Positions 56,966 to 64,000 of a stretch of DNA of 64,000 nt are shown piece after piece (position 1 is the first letter of the stretch; each line of letters begins with the position of its first letter). A program made the translations under genes and the position numbers. The notes beneath the pieces were generated by a model. It searched no databases. It saw only the letters and a list, made by a program, of their open reading frames with translations, and was not told the DNA's origin. Source of the stretch: Streptomyces sp. NBC_00341 (GTDB lineage Bacteria > Actinomycetota > Actinomycetes > Streptomycetales > Streptomycetaceae); contig NZ_CP108002.1 in assembly GCF_041435055.1 (NCBI RefSeq), positions 5,642,001-5,706,000 on the forward strand, given 5' to 3'.

Positions 56966-57358
56966 TCAGAGGGCGCCGACCAGGTGCGACGGGTCGGCGG
57001 AGAGTGCCGCGGTGTGGGCGTCCATCCGCTCGGCCGAGAGGATCGCGACGGCCGTGTCGGCGCGGGACGCCGCCACCACCAGGGTGCGGCCCGCGAGGGC
57101 GTGGGCGCGGCGGTGCAGGGCCGGGGCGGGGGCCTCGCTCAGACCGGCGTGCCGGGCGGGCGGTGTGCCGCGCAACCGGGCGACCTGTTCGGCGATGCGG
57201 TCGCCCGCCTCGCCGAGCCCCAGCTCATCGGTGACCGCGAGGAGTGCGGCCAGATGACCGGCGAGCTGGATGTCCAGCTCTTCCTCGCGGGTGCGGTGCG
57301 GGAAGTCGGCGTGGTCGGCCGGTGTGTGGACCGATTTGGTGCGGATCGGTTCGTACAT
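56966..57358 (-). CDS. Conserved hypothetical protein
   Basis: 130 residues from ATG 57358 with AGGAGG seven bases upstream. The sequence is helical and polar, with no signal or membrane part. Motifs such as DIQLAGHLAALLAVTDELGL and ALAGRTLVVAASRADTAVA are seen. I do not recognise the family with confidence. It lies between pckG and the aminotransferase gene, in the same direction as the latter. Confidence 0.7.
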   Translation of the reverse strand: MYEPIRTKSVHTPADHADFPHRTREEELDIQLAGHLAALLAVTDELGLGEAGDRIAEQVARLRGTPPARHAGLSEAPAPALHRRAHALAGRTLVVAASRADTAVAILSAERMDAHTAALSADPSHLVGAL

Positions 57359-57460
57359 GGATGGCCTCCTGGTGTTGCTGTGGAACCATCCTAGCTTGGA
57401 TTCAGTCTAAAGTTGTCCAGATTCACGATCGGGCGGTACGTACCATCACCCGGACCGCGT

Positions 57461-58672
57461 CTACACCTGGCTGTACCCGTCCAGGAAGCGGGCGATCCTG
57501 CCGATCGCGTCCGTCAGGTCCTCGGTGGAGGGCAGGGTCACGACCCGGAAGTGATCGGTCTCCGGCCAGTTGAACCCCGTCCCCTGCACCACCATGATCT
57601 TCTCGGCCCGCAGCAGGTCGAGGACCATCTGCCGGTCGTCCTTGATCTTGTAGACCTTGGGATCGAGCCTCGGGAAGAGATACAGCGCACCCTTCGGCTT
57701 CACACACGTCACGCCCGGGATCTGGGTCAGCAGGTCGTACGCCACGTCCCGCTGTTCCAGGATGCGGCCGCCCGGCAGCACCAGGTCGTTGATCGACTGC
57801 CGCCCGCCGAGCGCGGTGGCCACCGCGTGCTGCGAGGGCATGTTGGCGCAGAGCCGCATGTTGGCCAGGATCGTCAGCCCCTCGATGTACGAGGAGGCGT
57901 GCGCCTTCGGACCGCAGACCGCCATCCAGCCGGAGCGGTAGCCGGCCACCCGGTAGTTCTTCGACAGCCCGTTGAAGGTGAGGACCATCAGGTCGGGCGC
58001 GATGGCCGCGGTCGGGGTGTGGGTCGCTCCGTCGTACAGGATCCGGTCGTAGATCTCGTCGGAGCAGACGACGAGGTTGTGGCGGCGGGCGATCTCCGTC
58101 AGCCCCCGCAGCATCTCGTCGTCGTACACCGCACCCGTCGGGTTGTTCGGGTTGATGATCACCATGGCCTTGGTGCGGTCGGTGATCTTCCGCTCGATGT
58201 CCGCGAGGTCCGGCATCCAGTCGGACTGCTCGTCGCAGCGGTAGTGCACGGCCGTGCCGCCGGCCAGCGAGACCGACGCCGTCCACAGCGGGTAGTCCGG
58301 GGCCGGGACCAGCACCTCGTCGCCGTCGTCGAGCAGCGCCTGCATCGACATCTGGATCAGCTCGGAGACGCCGTTGCCCAGGTAGACGTCCTCGACGTCG
58401 AGGTCGATCCCCTTGGTCTGGTAGTGCTGCATCACCGCCCGCCGCGCGGACAGCAGCCCCTTCGCGTCGCCGTAGCCGTGCGCCCCGGAGAGGTTGCGCA
58501 GGATGTCCTCAAGGATCTCCGGCGGGCACTCGAAGCCGAACGCGGCCGGGTTGCCGGTGTTCAGCTTGAGGATGCGATGGCCTGCCGCTTCCAGCCGCAT
58601 CGCCTCCTCCAGCACGGGGCCCCGGATTTCGTAACAGACGTTGGCGAGCTTCGTGGACTGGATGACCTGCAT
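57461..58672 (-). CDS. Class I/II aminotransferase, AlaA-type
   Basis: 403 residues from ATG 58672. PLP-enzyme motifs: NPNNPTGAVYDDEML, DEIYDRILYDG (Asp binding pyridine N) and FNGLSKNYRVAGYRSGW with the Schiff-base lysine. The start (MQVIQSTKLANVCYEIRGPV) is typical of AlaA/AspC-like alanine aminotransferases of actinobacteria. It likely interconverts pyruvate and alanine with glutamate as amino donor; the exact substrate is not proven. Confidence 0.93.
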   Translation of the reverse strand: MQVIQSTKLANVCYEIRGPVLEEAMRLEAAGHRILKLNTGNPAAFGFECPPEILEDILRNLSGAHGYGDAKGLLSARRAVMQHYQTKGIDLDVEDVYLGNGVSELIQMSMQALLDDGDEVLVPAPDYPLWTASVSLAGGTAVHYRCDEQSDWMPDLADIERKITDRTKAMVIINPNNPTGAVYDDEMLRGLTEIARRHNLVVCSDEIYDRILYDGATHTPTAAIAPDLMVLTFNGLSKNYRVAGYRSGWMAVCGPKAHASSYIEGLTILANMRLCANMPSQHAVATALGGRQSINDLVLPGGRILEQRDVAYDLLTQIPGVTCVKPKGALYLFPRLDPKVYKIKDDRQMVLDLLRAEKIMVVQGTGFNWPETDHFRVVTLPSTEDLTDAIGRIARFLDGYSQV

Positions 58673-58910
58673 GTCTGCGAGCTTACGACTGTGTTTCGCG
58701 GGGTGCCCGGCCTTTCCCCGCAGGTTGACCCAGCCGGGTCGCCCGGCCCGCCCGGCCCGGCTTCCATCCCATGCGCCCACCGCCCGCGAACCGTGGGAAC
58801 GCGGGGCGCGGAGGGGGGCCGGGCTTGGAAAGGTGTGGGGCCGGGGCGTGACGGAGCAGGACGGGTGAGATGCGCCACGGCGGGTTTCCCGTGGGGTGCG
58901 CATGCCCCGG

Positions 58911-59213
58911 TGGGTGGGGGTTCGGGGTCCCTCCGGGGCGTCTCCTCAAACGACGAACGTGCGGCGGGACCGCAAGGGCACCCGGGTATCCGTTCGTCGT
59001 CCTGCGAGGACTCCCCTGCACGCCCCCGAACCCGCCCGCCTCGCGCCTGCGAGCAGATTAGGCCGGTGTGCAGACGCGACTGACGCAGGGGTGGGGACGT
59101 GCAGGGGAGTCCCCGCAGGAAATGGCGTACGACCCGGGTCCCTCACGTACCCGGGTGAACACGCCATTTTCGAGGAGACGCCCCGGAGGGGCACCACCCC
59201 CCACCCACCGGAC
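58911..59213. repeat. Inverted pair of structured repeats
   Basis: Copy 1 runs 58911-59022 and copy 2 lies on the opposite strand at about 59099-59213, separated by ~80 bases. Shared outer blocks are CTCCGGGGCGTCTCCTC and GGACTCCCCTGCACG. Between them each copy has its own perfect stem: ACGACGAACG/CGTTCGTCGT (58950-58959 with 58991-59000) in copy 1 and AAATGGCGT/ACGCCATTT (59120-59128 with 59161-59169) in copy 2. Stem sequences differ but pairing is kept. The whole unit can also fold into one long hairpin. Confidence 0.75.
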
Positions 59214-59249
59214 CAGGCGCACCCCGCACAGGCGGAGCACCCGCACCAA

Positions 59250-59270
59250 AGCCCGTCCGGCGATTGAGGA
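59250..59270. repeat. Dispersed streptomycete repeat, inverted copy
   Basis: AGCCCGTCCGGCGATTGAGG is the reverse of the core found at 35364 and 35438. It lies beyond the 3' end of the DUF4287 gene. Confidence 0.65.
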
Positions 59271-59302
59271 CGGAACCGGTCAGCACAGGGCCCCGCACCC
59301 GG

Positions 59303-59509
59303 CTACTTGTCCTCGGCCAACGTGTGCGCGACCAGCGCATTGGCGTGGCCGTGCCCCATCGCGTGCTCGGACTTGAGCCAGGCCACGATCTCCATGTGCC
59401 GGGTCAGCGGCGAGGCGCGGATGAGGTCCTTCCACTCCGCGACCGGACGGCCGTACTTCTGCTCGATCGACGGGAAATAGCTCGCGGGGCCCTTCACTGC
59501 GTCAGTCAT
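59303..59509 (-). CDS. DUF4287 small protein
   Basis: 68 residues from ATG 59509 with GGGAGG eight bases upstream. The sequence SYFPSIEQKYGRPVAEWKDL and WLKSEHAMGHGHANALVAHT is the complete DUF4287 domain. Family members are small soluble proteins of unknown role, sometimes fused to DUF5655. No evident partner here. Confidence 0.88.
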   Translation of the reverse strand: MTDAVKGPASYFPSIEQKYGRPVAEWKDLIRASPLTRHMEIVAWLKSEHAMGHGHANALVAHTLAEDK

Positions 59510-59726
59510 GGCGTAAGCCTCCCATCCGGGTCTGACAGTCGACCGGATCCGCAGCTCGGAAACCGTGTCCCGGTGGTCGTCCACGGCTGCCGGCCGGCCC
59601 CGGTGATCTGATCCGCCCCTTGTGCGGCTCCCTCGACATGCGCCACCATGCGCATGTCAAAACCGGAAGAACTTCGGTCGCAGAGGCCCCACACGCTCTG
59701 CGCAGGTCACTTGAGGGGACCCCCAC

Positions 59727-60620
59727 ATGCAAAAGCCTCTCGTCGGTGCGCTCTTCGCCGTGCTGCTCCTCGGAGCCGGCACGGCGCCCGCGACCGCGGC
59801 CACAAGCCACGACGCGACAGCACCCAGCACGGTCAAGGCGGCAGCGTCATCGAGCCACACGGCGGTCCGGGCGAAGGCCCGGACCAAGGCGGTCGGCTTC
59901 GCCGGAACCGTGGCGCTCAGCAACTGTTCGGGATCTGTCGTCCGTACACCCGGCTCCCAGCCGGACGATCCCGCGCTCGTGCTCTCCAACGGGCACTGCA
60001 TGGAGTCCGGTTTCCCCGGGCCCGGTGAGGTCGTGATCGACCAGCCGTCCACCCGCAGCTTCACCCTGCTGGACGCCTCCGGCGGCGACCTCGGCACGGT
60101 ACGGGCGAGCAAGATCGCGTACGGGACGATGACGGACACCGACATATCGGTGTACCAACTCACCTCCACGTACGCCGATATCGAGAGCGACTACGGGATC
60201 GAGGCGCTGGAGCTCAACACCGCGCACCCGGTGCAGGGCGCGGCGATCACCGTGGCGTCCGGGTACTGGAAGCGCACGTACAGCTGCAACGTCGACGGGT
60301 TCGTCTACCGCCTCAAGGAGGGCGAGTGGACCTGGAAGGACTCGGTCCGCTACACCTCCGCCTGCCAGACCATCGGCGGCACGTCCGGCTCCCCGGTGAT
60401 CGACGACGCCACCGGCAAGGTCGTCGCCGTCAACAACACCGGTAACGAGGACGGGCAGGAGTGCACGGACAACAATCCGTGCGAGGTCGACGAGAACGGC
60501 CAGGTGACGGTCCGCGAGGGCATCAACTACGCCCAGGAGACGTACGGCATCGTGCCGTGCATCGGTGCGGGCAACGTCTTCGACCTGGATGCGGAAGGGT
60601 GCGCGCTGCCCAAGCCGTAA
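59727..60620 (+). CDS. Secreted trypsin-like serine protease
   Basis: 297 residues with GAGGGG upstream. A Sec signal peptide (MQKPLVGALFAVLLLGAGTA, cleavage after ATA near residue 25) precedes a trypsin fold. The catalytic triad is His90 (LSNGHCMES), an Asp in TDTDISVYQL (about 139) and Ser220 in GGTSGSPVID. Several Cys pairs (SNCSGS, NGHC, YSCNVD, SACQT, QECTDNNPC, VPCIG, EGCALP) suggest disulfides. It would act outside the cell as a protein-degrading or processing enzyme. Short pro-region 26-55 likely. Confidence 0.9.
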   Translation: MQKPLVGALFAVLLLGAGTAPATAATSHDATAPSTVKAAASSSHTAVRAKARTKAVGFAGTVALSNCSGSVVRTPGSQPDDPALVLSNGHCMESGFPGPGEVVIDQPSTRSFTLLDASGGDLGTVRASKIAYGTMTDTDISVYQLTSTYADIESDYGIEALELNTAHPVQGAAITVASGYWKRTYSCNVDGFVYRLKEGEWTWKDSVRYTSACQTIGGTSGSPVIDDATGKVVAVNNTGNEDGQECTDNNPCEVDENGQVTVREGINYAQETYGIVPCIGAGNVFDLDAEGCALPKP

Positions 60621-60636
60621 CGGGTGGGGCACAGCC

Positions 60637-60668
60637 GGGCGGGGCGGGAGTTGTCTCCCGCCCCGCCC
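60637..60668. terminator. Terminator between the protease and DUF1206 genes
   Basis: GGGCGGGGCGGGAG and CTCCCGCCCCGCCC, a perfect 14-bp stem with loop TTGT. It is followed by TGTT and serves the protease gene and possibly the convergent DUF1206 gene. Confidence 0.8.
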
Positions 60669-60689
60669 TGTTCCAGGTCTTTGTCCGGC

Positions 60690-61547
60690 TCAGATCTTGC
60701 GCCACCGGGCGTGTGCCCAGGAGTAGAGGCCGAAGGCGGCCAGGCCCACCGCGATGAGGGCCAGCAGCCACGGGCCGGCCGGGGTGGAGCTGAAGGAACG
60801 CAGCGTGTCGTCCATGCCCTTCGCCTCGCCGGACCGCGCCTTCACCGCGGCGGCGACGGCGAATCCGCCCGCGACCGCGAAGACGAGGCCGCGGGAGACC
60901 CCGCCGAACACTCCGGTGATGTCCACGCCACGCCGCTGGGCGGGCGACATCTCGCCCATCCGCAGGCGCTTGTGGAACTTACGCATCGCGGCCCGGGCGG
61001 CTATGTACAGGCCGATTCCGGCGATGGCCACGCCTGCGATACCCACCAGCCAGCGACCGCCCGGCAGGTCGAGCACCTTCGCCGTGACGTCCTGCGACTG
61101 CGAGTCGCTCGAACCGCTGCCGCTGCTCTTGCTGCCGGCGGCGAACGTCAGGACCGAGTAGGAGACGAAGCCGTAGAAGACGGCGCGCCCCGCCGACGCC
61201 AGCCGCTTGGTCGCCTTGTCCCCGTCGGGGCCCGAGGCCCCGAACGCGGCCTCGGACAGCCGCCACAGGGCCATGCCCACGAGGGCGATGCCCAGGATCC
61301 ACAGCAGGACGGACCCGAAGGGCTTCTGGGCTATCTCGCTCAGCGCCCCGCCCCGGTCGGCCTGCTTCTTGCTGCCGCCTCCACCGTTGCCGTCGGTGAA
61401 GGCGATGCGCAGGGCGAGTACGCCGACGAGGATGTAGATCACTCCACGGGCAACGAATCCGGCACGGCCGCCCGCCTCGACCGCCGAACCGCTTCCGGCG
61501 CGTCTTGCCTTTCCGTGCCCTTTTCTGGCTGTCGCAGAGATATTCAT
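60690..61547 (-). CDS. DUF1206 six-span membrane protein
   Basis: 285 residues from ATG 61547. Three tandem DUF1206 units are visible, each with two membrane helices and a polar linker: GFVARGVIYILVGVLALRIA, RAVFYGFVSYSVLTFAAG and GVSRGLVFAVAGGFAVAAAV begin the three. The basic N-terminus is cytoplasmic. Family of unknown function, widespread in actinobacteria and cyanobacteria. Convergent with the protease gene. Confidence 0.88.
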   Translation of the reverse strand: MNISATARKGHGKARRAGSGSAVEAGGRAGFVARGVIYILVGVLALRIAFTDGNGGGGSKKQADRGGALSEIAQKPFGSVLLWILGIALVGMALWRLSEAAFGASGPDGDKATKRLASAGRAVFYGFVSYSVLTFAAGSKSSGSGSSDSQSQDVTAKVLDLPGGRWLVGIAGVAIAGIGLYIAARAAMRKFHKRLRMGEMSPAQRRGVDITGVFGGVSRGLVFAVAGGFAVAAAVKARSGEAKGMDDTLRSFSSTPAGPWLLALIAVGLAAFGLYSWAHARWRKI

Positions 61548-61720
61548 GTGGCCCGGATGCCCGGGAAGACGGTCGGGAAACGATTCGGCCCCGGTCGGAA
61601 AGGGATGCGGTGGCCGAGGTGTGGACCGCCGGGACCGGGGCACTCGAATGCGCGGGGGCTGATCGGAATGGTTCTGGTGCCGATGGTGGGGCGGGGGTTT
61701 CAGGCCGTGTTCGTGTCCCC

Positions 61721-62548
61721 TTACGCCCGGCCCCGCCGGACGGCGGCCTCGATGCCGTCCAGCAGTACGTCCAGTCCCGCGGTGAACGTCTCCCGCGCCT
61801 CGCGTTCCGGATAGGGCACCGCGTCTTCCCCGGCCGGTTCCGGCCGCGCCGACTCCCGCTCCCGCGCCGACTCCCGTTCCATCCGGTTCAGTTCCGGGTA
61901 GCGGTCCGCGAAGTCCGGGACCAGCTCCATGAGCGCCCCCGAGCGGGCGTACCACCACTCCTCGTCCGCCCGCCCCGTCGCCGACGCCGCCGCGCGCGCG
62001 TCGGCGACGGTCTGTGCGGCGCCCCGCACGAAGTGGAACAGCGTCCCGACCAGGCGCCGCAGCACCCCGGCGTCGAGCCCGGTGCCGTAGAGGAGGCGCA
62101 CGAGCGCGTCCAGCCCGGCGTACTCGTGCGGGCCGAGCACCGGACGGGCCTGGGAGACCTGGAGCACCCAGGGGTGGCGCAGGTAGAACGCGAGCGTGTC
62201 CCGCGCCCAGTCCGTCAGATCCGTACGCCAGTGGCCCGATCCGGCGCGGCCGGCGGGGAGTTCCGCGTGCACCGCGTCGTACATCAGGTCCAGCAGCTCG
62301 CTCTTGCCGGGAACGTAGGTGTAGAGCGCCATCGCCGTGCGCCCGAGCCGCTCGCCCACCGCCCGCATCGACAGCGCGGCCATGCCGTCCTCGTCGGCCA
62401 CGGCGATCGCGGCGGTCACGATCGCGTCGACCGTCAGCCCCGGCCTGGGCCCCGGACCGGCCGTGCCACCCGCCTCGCGCGGTGCGGCCGAACGCCACAG
62501 CAGCGACATCGACCGACGGGCATCGCCCTGCCCGGCATAGACCACCAC
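61721..62548 (-). CDS. TetR-family regulator divergent from a siderophore-interacting protein
   Basis: 275 residues from GTG 62548, decided by AAGGAG six bases upstream. The HTH (VDAIVTAAIAVADEDG and LGRTAMALYTYVPGKSELL) starts near residue 40, and a TetR_C-type helical domain follows, with an Arg/Glu-rich insert near 225-245. It is divergent from the siderophore-interacting protein gene. The short intergenic region holds two copies of a ~20-bp operator, so it likely controls both genes. Confidence 0.9.
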   Translation of the reverse strand: MVVYAGQGDARRSMSLLWRSAAPREAGGTAGPGPRPGLTVDAIVTAAIAVADEDGMAALSMRAVGERLGRTAMALYTYVPGKSELLDLMYDAVHAELPAGRAGSGHWRTDLTDWARDTLAFYLRHPWVLQVSQARPVLGPHEYAGLDALVRLLYGTGLDAGVLRRLVGTLFHFVRGAAQTVADARAAASATGRADEEWWYARSGALMELVPDFADRYPELNRMERESARERESARPEPAGEDAVPYPEREARETFTAGLDVLLDGIEAAVRRGRA

Positions 62549-62555
62549 TTGCGAC

Positions 62556-62608
62556 TCCTTACGTCGTAAAGTAACTTCGGGCGGTAATTCCTTATGGCGT
62601 AAAGTACC
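62556..62608. promoter_or_regulatory. Tandem operator pair between TetR and SIP genes
   Basis: TCCTTACGTCGTAAAGTAAC (62556-62575) and TCCTTATGGCGTAAAGTACC (62589-62608) match at 17 of 20 positions and are 33 bases apart, about three helical turns. The first contains a perfect TTACG-T-CGTAA palindrome. It also overlaps the TetR ribosome site, so it is likely to control both directions. Confidence 0.65.
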
Positions 62609-62616
62609 AAAGTCCG

Positions 62617-63480
62617 GTGAGGGGCTGGTTTCGCGTGGTGGTGCAGGGGTTGGCTGTGTCGTATGTGCGGGTCGAGGATGTCGAGCGGATCAGCCCGCGG
62701 ATGCTGCGGATCAGCTTCTCCGGGGACGCGCTGGCGTCGCTCATGGAGGACCGGCCCGACCAGCAGATGAAGCTCTGCTTCCCGAGGCCGGGGCAGCGCG
62801 TGCCCCGGCTGCCGGAGCCGGACGCCGAGGACACCTACGGCATGCGCTGGTACGAGGCGTACCTCGCGATCCCCGAACCGGAGCGGCCGCTCATGCGGAG
62901 CTTCACCGTCCGCTCGTACGACCCGGGCTCCGGCCTGATGGCCGTCGACTTCGTGCTCCACGGCGACGACGGGCCCGCCACCCGCTGGGCCCGTACCGCC
63001 GGGCCGGGGGACGTGGCCGGCATGGTCGGCCCGTCCTCCGCGTACGCCAGGCCGCTGCCCCGGGCCGGGCATCTGCTGCTGGCCGGTGACGAGTCGGCGC
63101 TCCCGGCCATCGGGACGATCCTCGAAGCCCTGCCGGCCGGGGCGCGGGTCACGGTCTGCGCCGAGGTGGCCGACGCCGCGGAGGAGCAGCGGTTCGACAG
63201 CGCGGCGGAGGTGACGGTGTGCTGGGTGCACCGGGACCGGGGCGCATCGCTGCTGGACGCCGTCCGGTCCGCCGCGCTGCCGCAGGGCGATACGGCCGGC
63301 TGGCTCGCGGGCGAGGCGGGCACCGTCCGCGTGCTGCGCCGCCATCTCGTCGAGGAGCGCGGACTGCCCAGGTCCGCCGTCGAGTTCAGCGGCTACTGGC
63401 GGCGGGCACTGACCCAGGACGACGCGCCCACGGAGGAGGACCTCGCGTGGGCGGCGGAGCGGGCGGCGGAGACTCCCTGA
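62617..63480 (+). CDS. Siderophore-interacting protein (flavin ferric reductase)
   Basis: 287 residues from GTG 62617 (later GTGs near 62638 and 62656 are possible). The FAD-binding domain has RPLMRSFTVRSYD and GPATRWARTAGPGDVAGMVGP; the C-terminal SIP/NAD(P)H domain follows (HLLLAGDESALPAIGTILE) and ends with the usual YWRRALTQDD. It reduces ferric siderophores in the cytoplasm to release iron. It is controlled with the divergent TetR, not by an evident iron box. The stop codon lies within a tandem duplication. Confidence 0.92.
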   Translation: MRGWFRVVVQGLAVSYVRVEDVERISPRMLRISFSGDALASLMEDRPDQQMKLCFPRPGQRVPRLPEPDAEDTYGMRWYEAYLAIPEPERPLMRSFTVRSYDPGSGLMAVDFVLHGDDGPATRWARTAGPGDVAGMVGPSSAYARPLPRAGHLLLAGDESALPAIGTILEALPAGARVTVCAEVADAAEEQRFDSAAEVTVCWVHRDRGASLLDAVRSAALPQGDTAGWLAGEAGTVRVLRRHLVEERGLPRSAVEFSGYWRRALTQDDAPTEEDLAWAAERAAETP

Positions 63481-63508
63481 GCGAGGCGGCGGAGACTCCC
63501 TAAGCGGG
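63463..63508. repeat. 23-bp tandem duplication across two convergent stop codons
   Basis: GCGGCGGAGACTCCCTGAGC plus GAG at 63463-63485 is repeated with one to two changes at 63486-63508. The first copy has the SIP stop (TGA) and the second holds the stop of the minus-strand amidohydrolase (TAG at 63502-63500). Confidence 0.8.
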
Positions 63509-64000
63509 GCGCCCGGAGCGCACGGAGCGGCCGGCCAGGGTCTGGGTCCGCTTCCCGTCCTCGATGACGAAGCGGCCGTCGATCAGTACGTGCGGGATGC
63601 CGAACGGCAGGGTGCGCGGCTCGTCGAACGTGGAGCCCGCCGCCACCGTCGACGGGTCGAAGAGGACCAGGTCCGCCCGGTAGCCCTCGCGCACGAGCCC
63701 GCGATCGGCCAGCCGCAGCCGGGCCGCCGGCCGTGAGGTGAGGTGGGCGACGCACTCCTCCAGGCCGAGGATGCCCAGCTCCCGGGTGTACCGGCCGAGG
63801 TACTGCGGGAAGGTGCCGTAGGCGCGCGGGTGCGGCTTGTCGCCCTGGAGGATGCCGTCGCTGCCGCCGGTGTGGACCCGGTGGCGCATGATCTGCCGGA
63901 CGTTCTCCTCGTGGCCCACGTGCTGGAGGATCGTTGTGCCGAGCCGGTCGTCCCGGAGCACCCGCCGCGCGGTCACCCAGGGCTCCTCGCCGCGCAGCCG
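63500..64000 (-). CDS. Amidohydrolase (D-aminoacylase-type), C-terminal part
   Basis: The last ~166 codons of a gene that enters from the right edge. The sequence has TGGSDGILQGDKPHPRAYGTFPQYL, given here as two parts (TGGSDGILQGDKPHPR and AYGTFPQYL), with the conserved Asp of the metal site. ECVAHLTSRPAARLRLADRG and GYRADLVLFDPSTV follow as the returning beta-sandwich of the amidohydrolase superfamily. This pattern is that of N-acyl-D-amino-acid deacylases. The N-terminal metal-binding HxH is outside the window, so activity is not certain. Confidence 0.85.
   Translation of the reverse strand, partial: RLRGEEPWVTARRVLRDDRLGTTILQHVGHEENVRQIMRHRVHTGGSDGILQGDKPHPRAYGTFPQYLGRYTRELGILGLEECVAHLTSRPAARLRLADRGLVREGYRADLVLFDPSTVAAGSTFDEPRTLPFGIPHVLIDGRFVIEDGKRTQTLAGRSVRSGRPA

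Larger units (their letters stand above)
58673..59302. other. Long non-coding stretch dominated by a structured inverted repeat pair
   Basis: 630 bases with no protein supported by codon bias or ribosome site. It starts with a GC-rich promoter region of the aminotransferase, contains the structured repeat pair at 58911-59213, and ends with a dispersed-repeat copy at 59250. Reading frames across it arise from the repeats. Confidence 0.6.

Noticed and set aside
58870..59249. Two similar 63-codon frames (58870-59061 plus, 59058-59249 minus) sharing PPGRLL
   Set aside because: They resemble each other only because they lie in the two inverted repeat copies; codon use and lack of ribosome sites argue against real proteins.

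Overview
This window is chromosomal DNA from a Streptomyces or very close relative. GC is very high, codon third positions are G/C rich, starts are often GTG, and the genes include typical streptomycete markers: mycothiol amidase Mca, class-III adenylate cyclase, PccB/PccE, class-E sortase substrates, an XRE+DUF397 pair, DUF4307 and GTP-dependent PEP carboxykinase. From memory, the gene order accA2 - maf - pccE - pccB - birA - cya - GGDEF - hutH - L,D-transpeptidase ... msrA - metB - threonine dehydratase - greA - mca ... pck resembles the core SCO492x-SCO498x region of S. coelicolor. I could not check this by alignment.

Layout. 0-6 kb: TetR fragment, acyl-CoA carboxylase alpha, Maf, carboxylase epsilon and beta subunits. 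6-12 kb: biotin ligase, adenylate cyclase, enoyl-CoA hydratase, diguanylate cyclase and histidine ammonia-lyase. 12-18 kb: cell-surface functions (sortase substrate, L,D-transpeptidase lipoprotein, MacB-type ABC exporter, RDD protein). 18.5-19.9 kb: glutamate dehydrogenase. 19.97-24.55 kb: a less GC-rich accessory island with a Phd/RelE-type toxin-antitoxin pair, a radical-SAM/SPASM enzyme beside a truncated methyltransferase, two orphan proteins and an XRE-DUF397 pair. 24.6-35.3 kb: core genes again (msrA, metB, sigma-like/MarR regulators, threonine dehydratase, a Drr-type ABC exporter, greA, mca). 35.5-40.3 kb: a large STAND/TPR ATPase and a second sortase substrate. 40.5-49.5 kb: a second accessory block. 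49.6-64 kb: core and peripheral genes (DUF255 thioredoxin protein, MFS/TetR efflux pair, PAQR protein, PEP carboxykinase, aminotransferase, secreted protease, DUF1206, TetR/siderophore-interacting protein pair, and the 3' end of an amidohydrolase).

The most interesting locus is a compact four-gene operon on the minus strand at 40539-44991. It encodes an NrtR-like Nudix/winged-helix regulator, a nucleoside-phosphorylase-superfamily nucleosidase with a C-terminal helical domain, a four-helix membrane protein, and a second membrane protein. The nucleosidase linker and the N-terminus of the next protein carry matching short beta-prone motifs that resemble bacterial RHIM/BASS-type amyloid signalling motifs. 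A divergent STAND/TPR protein (45435-47723) has a Walker A motif without its lysine. I infer a nucleotide-depleting conflict or antiviral system regulated by an NAD-metabolite sensor. No function has been shown.

Other points worth a look are an inverted pair of structured repeats at 58.9-59.2 kb with apparent compensatory stem changes, a 33-bp perfect terminator palindrome at 32.8 kb, several clear operator palindromes, a BldD-like box before the diguanylate cyclase, and leaderless promoters.
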